Source: Thermofilum sp. ex4484_15 | GTDB lineage: Archaea > Thermoproteota > Thermoprotei > Thermofilales > EX4484-15 | Reading direction: 5' to 3' | Length of the DNA stretch: 11,936 bases | NCBI GenBank assembly: GCA_002254595.1 | Contig: NJEH01000014.1 | Span: forward strand, 1-11,936 | Shown here: in pieces, positions 7,751 to 11,936 of the stretch | How positions within the stretch are numbered: the stretch's first letter is position 1 | Layout: every line of letters starts with the position of its first letter | Position numbers and translations under genes: made by a program | The notes under the pieces: model-generated | What the model saw: only the letters and a program-made list of their open reading frames with translations | Told to the model about the DNA's origin: nothing | The model's database searches: none

Positions 7751-7836
7751 TGAAAGCCAATAAGTTAAGCGCGTTAGCGCCTACTTACTTCAGGTATAGG
7801 GAAGTAAGCGTAGGTAGGGGGGAAAGGCGTAAGTGA
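7750..7836 (+). pseudogene. Out-of-frame C-terminal tail of gcvPB
   Basis: This short open stretch reads VKANKLSALAPTYFRYREV and on to a TGA at 7834-7836. Just before it, gcvPB ends in SVSRLD, and the family commonly continues DEVKA. Supplying one missing base between 7747 and 7750 would join the two as RLD-x-VKAN, giving a GcvPB of about 516 residues. The tail ends in a GTGA overlap with the marC start, the arrangement expected of a genuine gene end in an operon. It could instead be read as an independent 28-codon gene starting at the GTG, which I consider less likely. Confidence 0.6.
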
Positions 7837-8468
7837 ATTACTTGGAGTTCTTCTTAAAGTCCTTCCTCTACCTCTTCATTATAATAGATCCGATAGGTAA
7901 TATCCCGCTTTATCTGGCCTTTACCCAACACTTAAGCGAAGTAGAGAGGGAAGCGGTCTCTAAGAGGGCTTGTTTAATAGCCTCCTCTATATTAGTACTG
8001 ATAGCTTTCACAGGCCCCTCCTTCTTAAATTACTTCCACGTAACAGTAGATAGTATTAAAATAGCTGGCGGCATATTGTTATTTATAGTCTCCTTAGATA
8101 TACTATTCGGTCGTTCGGGTAGGGAAAGGTACTTAAGTTCATTAAGTGGGGGTAGTAGTGAGAGCTTAGCGGTATTCCCTATAGCTTTACCTCTTTATAC
8201 CGGCCCGGGCGCTATAGCTGCAGTAATAGCTTTAACGTCCGAGGTTAGGGATTTATTGGCTACGTTAATAGTTACTTCTACTATAATTATAATTTACATA
8301 ATAGTACGCCTTTCTCATATATACTCCGAGACCATAATGAAAGTGCTAGGTAGGGTAGGTACCAATATAATAGCTAGGGTAATGGCTATATTCCTAGCGG
8401 CTATGGCAGTGGAATTCGCTTGGAGCGGTATAGAGGGTAAATTAAGAGCGCTAAATTTAGGGAGTTAA
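7833..8468 (+). CDS. MarC family integral membrane protein (UPF0056)
   Basis: 211-residue membrane protein of the MarC/UPF0056 family, whose transport or other role is not established; the old link to antibiotic resistance is not supported for the family. Six hydrophobic helices are visible at about 6-28, 42-62, 70-90, 111-133, 139-160 and 176-200. Family marks: IDPIGNIPLYLAFT (17-30), AGGILLFIVSLDILFG (78-93), FPIALPLYTGPGAIAAV (115-131) and the C-terminal LGRVGTNIIARVMAIFLAAMA. The GTG start at 7833 lies within GTGA, overlapping the end of the original gcvPB frame, with purine-rich GGGGGGAAAGG upstream. No separate promoter is evident, so it probably depends on transcription from the gcvPA promoter. 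The reading frame is intact, in contrast to the two genes before it. Confidence 0.88.
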   Translation: MNYLEFFLKSFLYLFIIIDPIGNIPLYLAFTQHLSEVEREAVSKRACLIASSILVLIAFTGPSFLNYFHVTVDSIKIAGGILLFIVSLDILFGRSGRERYLSSLSGGSSESLAVFPIALPLYTGPGAIAAVIALTSEVRDLLATLIVTSTIIIIYIIVRLSHIYSETIMKVLGRVGTNIIARVMAIFLAAMAVEFAWSGIEGKLRALNLGS

Positions 8469-8584
8469 AAGTAAACTAGATATGACGGTTAGCTATACTC
8501 TCCTTCGGATACCCCTTAAGGTTTCCTGGTAATTACTTGCTAAGGGACTTTACCTTCTCATTTGATACCCATTATTTTGAATTT

Positions 8585-8601
8585 TAAGTACTTATTTAAG
8601 T
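8585..8601. repeat. Three TAAGT half-sites forming overlapping palindromes upstream of the PhoU-like gene
   Basis: TAAGTACTTA (8585-8594) is a perfect 10-bp palindrome. Its right half ACTTA pairs again with TAAGT (8597-8601) across two T residues, so one half-site is shared by two dyads. The cluster lies about 60 bases before the box A of the AbrB-PhoU gene in an AT-rich, non-coding stretch (8469-8691) that otherwise shows no gene. It is a candidate operator, possibly for autoregulation. Confidence 0.4.
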
Positions 8602-8659
8602 TAATAGTCCATGAACTTTCGGAACGAAGTTAAGGTAATGGAATACCTTTTGAACATAA

Positions 8660-8669
8660 TTTTTATATT
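8660..8669 (+). promoter_or_regulatory. Box A promoter of the AbrB-PhoU gene
   Basis: TTTTTATATT is a near-ideal archaeal TATA element, centred about 27 bases before the GTG at 8692. This spacing puts the transcription start at or next to the GTG, as in a leaderless message, and argues that the upstream in-frame ATG at 8611 is not the true start. Confidence 0.6.
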
Positions 8670-8691
8670 GTTAAATTGTTTAAACTCAGAC

Positions 8692-9618
8692 GTGAAACCT
8701 AGGAAGGTTGTAAGGGTAGGTAATTCTTATTATGTCTCCTTGCCTAAGGAACTAGTTAACGATTGGGGGCTTACGGTAGGCTCCCTCATAGCGGTAGAAT
8801 ACAGGGGTAGTGATGCGAGGCTGTACCCGTTAATAAGGTTTAAGGAGAAGGGGAAGGAGAGAGTTACTTTGATAAGCGACGAATACTTAGAGAAGAGGAT
8901 AATATCAGCTTACCTTAACGGTTACGATGAAATAGAGTTAACCATTAAGGGGAGGAGGGAGTACGTATCTAAGGCTATAGAGAAGGCGCTACGGTTACTA
9001 ATAGGGTTAGAGGTAGTAGAGGAGGACTATAAGAGAGTACTATTGCAGTGTTTTACAGGCGGTGATTATAACGTTTATTCTATTATAAGGAGGCTAGATT
9101 ACTTATCGAGATCCATGTACTTAGATGCTATTAAATCTTTAAGGGAGGGAAGGGAATTAGCCTCCTCCGTAATAGAAAGGGATGATAAAGTAGATAGGTT
9201 GTACTTCTTCGCGGTAAGGCTGATTAGGAAGTCGTTTAGAGAGGAGTTTAAGAGCAGGGAGGAGTTATTAAGGCTATTAGATTGCAGGTTAGTAGCTAAG
9301 TCCTTAGAGGAGATAGGGGATAGAGGGGAGGCGATAGCTAGGGAGGTAGAGAGAGGACTTAAAGCCACTAAAACGGCTTATGAGCAGCTTTACTATCACG
9401 CTAGTGAAATAGCTTCCTTTCAGAAGAGGCTAATTAAGTCCTTCGTTAATAACGAGCCCTTAGATATAGGCGAAGTAGAAGAATTAACCTCTAAGATCTT
9501 GAAGGAGCTAAGGGAGCTAATTAAGTCTAGGGAGGCGTCCTACCTGAGCATAGTTGAATATCTTAAAGCTATAGTTAGGGAGGTAAAGGACGTGTACGAT
9601 TTAATAAAGAGGTGCTAA
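8692..9618 (+). CDS. AbrB/SpoVT DNA-binding domain fused to PhoU-like domain; phosphate-type transcriptional regulator
   Basis: Archaeal PhoU-family regulator of 308 residues from the GTG. An N-terminal swapped-hairpin AbrB domain (about 4-40) shows RKVVRVGNSYYVSLPKEL, which commonly binds DNA. It is followed by a linker and two PhoU-like three-helix bundles (about 125-308) with the metal-binding type motifs ERDDKVDRLYFFAVRLI (162-178) and LVAKSLEEIGDRGEAIA (200-216). Likely role: a sensor or repressor linked to phosphate or metal status. No pst transporter genes are adjacent, so the target is unknown. A longer form from ATG 8611 would add 27 residues, including a hydrophobic run (YLLNIIFILLNCL) encoded by the AT-rich promoter; relatives begin right at the AbrB domain, so I reject it. 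The gene ends three bases before the convergent gcvT remnant. Confidence 0.85.
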   Translation: MKPRKVVRVGNSYYVSLPKELVNDWGLTVGSLIAVEYRGSDARLYPLIRFKEKGKERVTLISDEYLEKRIISAYLNGYDEIELTIKGRREYVSKAIEKALRLLIGLEVVEEDYKRVLLQCFTGGDYNVYSIIRRLDYLSRSMYLDAIKSLREGRELASSVIERDDKVDRLYFFAVRLIRKSFREEFKSREELLRLLDCRLVAKSLEEIGDRGEAIAREVERGLKATKTAYEQLYYHASEIASFQKRLIKSFVNNEPLDIGEVEELTSKILKELRELIKSREASYLSIVEYLKAIVREVKDVYDLIKRC

Positions 9619-9621
9619 TGA

Positions 9622-10666
9622 CTATTTGTGGACGAAAGGGAAATCCATTAACGAGCATCTATACCTTTTACCCCTAACCTTTACCTCCAAATCTAGTCCA
9701 GGAAGAGCGTGACTTACCGAAACGTAGGCCTGAGCTATAGCTACTCTAAGTATAGGCGAATAACTTCCACTTGTTACGTAACCTACTTCATTACCTCCAG
9801 GCACATAATTTAGCTCCGCTCCTAGGTATAGGTCCCTTTCTTTGAGAATTAACCCCATCTTAACCCTGCTTACCCCTCTTATGTAACTCCTCCAAACGTC
9901 CTCTCTCCTTATATACTCTAACTTCTTAAAGCTGTACACCTTATACCCAGCCTCTATAGAGTTAATATCCTCATCTATTTCATAACCGTAAAGACAATAC
10001 CCCATTTCCATCCTTAGCGAGTCCCTAGAACCTAACCCACATGGCTTAGCCCCTTCACTTACTAGTAAATCCCATACTTTGCTTAGGCTTTCGATATCGC
10101 CTATGAACTCCGCTCCGAGCTCGCCTGTCCACCCGCTCTTACTTACTATATTTACCTTAACGCTACCTACTTTAACATCCTTAAGGAAGGTAAGCGGTTT
10201 AAGTAATGTTAAATTCAATCCTATGCGCTTACGGACTAACTCTAAAGATTTAGGTCCTTAAACTGCTATCATAGTGCTTTCTTCCGTTATGTCCTCTATA
10301 GAGGTATCTAATCCTTCCTTTTCTGAAAAGCATTGATAACTATTCGTAATCCCTCTCCTTATTGACGGCATTACCTACTACGAAGTACTTAGTAGGACTT
10401 ACTTTATAAACCATTATATCGTCCTTAAAACAACCCTTATTATTTAGGAAAGCCGTAGGCCCTATCATGGTTCTCTCTCTCCTACCTATAATCCTTTTAG
10501 CTACTGCGTAATCCAGTAATACTTCCCTCCCTTACCGCTATGTGCTCCTCGGTTATGCTCTCGTAAGATATAGGCATTTCCCAATTTACGAACTCCCCCA
10601 TAAAAGCTCCTAGGTTCATAATGCTTATTCACTAAAGGAGTTCGGTAACGCGATAAGTACTTTCAC
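9622..10666 (-). pseudogene. gcvT: Aminomethyltransferase GcvT (glycine cleavage T-protein), heavily degraded
   Basis: Remnant of the folate-dependent T-protein that takes the aminomethyl group from GcvH and releases ammonia. The C-terminal half is open from 10257 to 9622 (SKSGWTGELGAEF, PCGLGSRDSLRMEMG, LYGYEIDEDI, VTSGSYSPILRVAIA, final LMDFPFVHK). The N-terminal half is readable only piecewise: GTG at 10666-10664, then RTPLVNKHYE; GAFMGEFVNWEMPISYES; a stretch including FLNNKGCFKDDIMVYKVSP; NAVNKERDYE; IEDITEESTMIAV. Lesions inferred against E. coli GcvT from memory: an extra A at 10661-10663, an extra base at about 10612-10616, an extra G at about 10525-10528, TAG at 10342-10340 replacing the Trp of DxxW, an extra A at 10319-10322, and TAA at 10260-10258 replacing the Gln of AVQGP. 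About 18-20 residues seem missing between the LLD and FLN segments. Removing the four insertions leaves 346 codons, somewhat short of about 360. A short N-terminal-less protein starting at 10218 (TTG) would lack the folate site, so it is not a credible gene. Confidence 0.87.
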
Positions 10667-10674
10667 CAATCTTT

Positions 10675-10701
10675 ATTAATTTCCCTAACGATTAATTTCC
10701 C
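10675..10701. promoter_or_regulatory. Divergent promoter region with 11-bp direct repeat between gcvT remnant and accC
   Basis: ATTAATTTCCC occurs twice (10675-10685 and 10691-10701), 16 bases apart. Read on the minus strand it is GGGAAATTAAT, a BRE-plus-TATA look-alike; the distal copy is centred about 27 bases before the gcvT GTG at 10666, fitting a leaderless start. On the plus strand TTTATTAAT (10672-10680) would serve accC, giving a leader of roughly 17 bases with AAGGTAGGGAT (10704-10714) as ribosome site. One copy may be a promoter element and the pair an operator. Confidence 0.45.
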
Positions 10702-10718
10702 CTAAGGTAGGGATAGCT

Positions 10719-11936
10719 ATGCCTAAGTACTTCGGTAAGGTATTAATAGCCAATAGAGGGGAAATAGCGGTAAGGGCCATTAGGAGTTTAAAGGAATTAG
10801 GGATACGTACGGTAGCTATCTATTCTGAGGCTGATAAGGGGGCTCTACATAGGTACTTAGCCGATGAGGCCTATTTAGTCGGAGGGCCTAGGCCTGAAGA
10901 TAGCTATCTTAATATCGATAACGTTATAAGGGTAGCTAAGAAGTGCGGGGCGGAAGCTATCTATCCAGGTTACGGTTTCCTCTCTCAAAATCCTTACTTC
11001 GTTAAAAGGTGTGAGGAAGAAGGATTAACCTTTATAGGACCTCCCGTTAGAATCCACGAATTCGTAAGCAATAAGGTAAGGGCTAAGAAACATCTTTACG
11101 AGAAGGGTATACCTGTAATCCCCGGCCCCTTGGATCCCTTAAGGAATGTAGATGAAGCTCTTAAAGAGGCCGAGAAGCTAGGATACCCGATAATTCTAAA
11201 ACCGGTCTTCGGGGGAGGGGGGATAGGTATGAAGGTATGTTTAAATGAGAGAGAGCTAAGGGATTATTTCGATAGTTTAAGTAAAATCTCTGAAGGGGCA
11301 TTTGGAGCGGGGGAACTGTACATTGAAAAGTTCTTCCCTCAAGCGAGGCACTTAGAAGTACAGATCTTAGCCGATCACAACGGTAACGTCATTCACCTCT
11401 ACGAGAGGGAATGTACCTTACAAAGAAGGTTTCAGAAGGTTGTGGAGGAAGCCCCTTCACCTGCTTTAAACGATGAAGGGAGGGAGGAACTGCTTAGATT
11501 AGGGGTAAGGGTAGCTAAGTTAGTAAAATACGTAAATGTAGGCACGGTAGAGTTCATATACGTACCTACTACCGGGGATTTTTACTTCATGGAGTTAAAC
11601 GCTAGGATACAGGTGGAGCATCCCGTTACCGAAGCCATAACGGGAGTAGATATAGTAAAGGAACAAGTAAAGATAGCTTCGGGGGAGGGCTTAAATTTAG
11701 GTAAGGTAAGTAAGGTAGGTCATGCCTTCGAGGTTAGAGTGTACGCCGAGGATCCGTTCGATAACTTTAAACCCTGTCCCGGCGTAATAAGCCATTATAT
11801 CCCTCCAGGAGGTCCTTGGGTTAGGGTAGATAGCGGAGTTTACCCCGGTTACGAGATGCCACCTTATTACGATCCGTTAATAGCTAAGTTAGTAACGTGG
11901 GGTAAGAATAGGCTTGAGGCGCTAAATAGGATGCGT
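10719..11936 (+). CDS. accC: Biotin carboxylase subunit of acetyl-/propionyl-CoA carboxylase, C-terminus outside the window
   Basis: ATP-dependent carboxylation of the biotin carrier protein, the first half-reaction of acyl-CoA carboxylase; in thermophilic archaea the enzyme serves acetyl- and propionyl-CoA carboxylation for CO2 fixation or propionate metabolism. 406 residues are visible of about 500, in one unbroken frame. N-terminal domain: KVLIANRGEIAVRAIRS (7-23), YPGYGFLSQNP (82-92), FIGPP (105-109). ATP-grasp domain: Lys161 with glycine loop VFGGGGIGMK (163-172), IEKFF, HLEVQILAD (211-219), ERECTLQRRFQKVVEEAPSP (229-248), and FMELNARIQVEHPVTE (290-305) with metal-binding Glu292 and Asn294. 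C-terminal domain: RVYAEDP. ATG at 10719 has AAGGTAGGGAT upstream. Carboxyltransferase and biotin carrier genes probably follow outside the window. It is divergent from the gcvT remnant and functionally unrelated to it. Confidence 0.93.
   Translation, partial: MPKYFGKVLIANRGEIAVRAIRSLKELGIRTVAIYSEADKGALHRYLADEAYLVGGPRPEDSYLNIDNVIRVAKKCGAEAIYPGYGFLSQNPYFVKRCEEEGLTFIGPPVRIHEFVSNKVRAKKHLYEKGIPVIPGPLDPLRNVDEALKEAEKLGYPIILKPVFGGGGIGMKVCLNERELRDYFDSLSKISEGAFGAGELYIEKFFPQARHLEVQILADHNGNVIHLYERECTLQRRFQKVVEEAPSPALNDEGREELLRLGVRVAKLVKYVNVGTVEFIYVPTTGDFYFMELNARIQVEHPVTEAITGVDIVKEQVKIASGEGLNLGKVSKVGHAFEVRVYAEDPFDNFKPCPGVISHYIPPGGPWVRVDSGVYPGYEMPPYYDPLIAKLVTWGKNRLEALNRMR

Noticed and set aside
7750..7836. 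Independent 28-codon gene between gcvPB and marC
   Set aside because: It starts with a VKAN sequence that continues the GcvPB C-terminal motif one base out of phase, so it is better read as a displaced gcvPB tail.
8469..8584. RNA gene or small protein after marC
   Set aside because: No tRNA-like fold, no convincing start with ribosome site, and only a chance CCTTAAGG palindrome near 8513.
8611..8691. N-terminal extension of the AbrB-PhoU protein from ATG 8611
   Set aside because: The extra 27 codons overlap a strong box A and encode an AT-rich hydrophobic run that relatives do not have.
9622..10218. Stand-alone 198-residue GcvT-like protein
   Set aside because: It lacks the N-terminal folate-binding half, and that half lies directly upstream in damaged form, so it is the open end of a pseudogene.
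4904..10666. Poor sequence quality as the whole explanation for the broken genes
   Set aside because: All frame breaks fall in glycine cleavage genes, while about 8 kb of other coding sequence is clean, and two lesions are substitutions to stop codons. Read data would still be needed to exclude it fully.

Overview
The window looks like chromosomal DNA of a thermophilic archaeon of the crenarchaeal/TACK type. Indications are the codon habits (Leu TTA, Arg AGG, Ile ATA and Val GTA preferred), TATA/BRE-like promoters about 26-28 bases before several starts, GTG starts with little or no leader, and archaeal protein architectures: an AbrB-PhoU fusion, a MOFRL-type glycerate kinase, a two-subunit glycine decarboxylase (GcvPA/GcvPB) and a stand-alone biotin carboxylase. 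No tRNA, rRNA, CRISPR array or insertion sequence was recognised.

Layout. On the left, a minus-strand pair encodes a nicotinamidase-type cysteine hydrolase followed by an M20 metallopeptidase that leaves the window at base 1. A divergent plus-strand gene encodes glycerate kinase. Convergent to it is a minus-strand pair with overlapping ends: a flippase-like membrane protein (first) and an endonuclease III-like protein with a cysteine cluster. A regulatory interval of 134 bases, with a long inverted repeat, separates these from a plus-strand operon gcvPA-gcvPB-marC. An AbrB-PhoU regulator follows under its own promoter. It is convergent to a minus-strand gcvT, which is divergent from a biotin carboxylase gene (accC) that leaves the window on the right.

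Main observation: the glycine cleavage genes are decaying while everything around them is intact. gcvPA reads as a full-length protein only after correcting four small indels. gcvPB is open through its catalytic core, but one missing base appears to have cut off its C-terminal tail; that tail is still readable in another frame and ends in a GTGA overlap with marC. gcvT carries about four single-base insertions, two in-frame stops (at a Trp and a Gln codon) and an apparently shortened N-terminal domain. These lesions lie in two separate transcription units, interrupted by intact marC and AbrB-PhoU genes. This fits loss of selection on the whole glycine cleavage pathway better than random sequencing error. 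Because marC appears to depend on the gcv promoter, transcription through the dead genes may be retained for its sake.

I found no clearly new multi-gene system. The items most worth follow-up are the coordinated loss of glycine cleavage, the pairing of the iron-sulfur endonuclease III-like protein with a flippase-like protein, and several repeat-based candidate operators.
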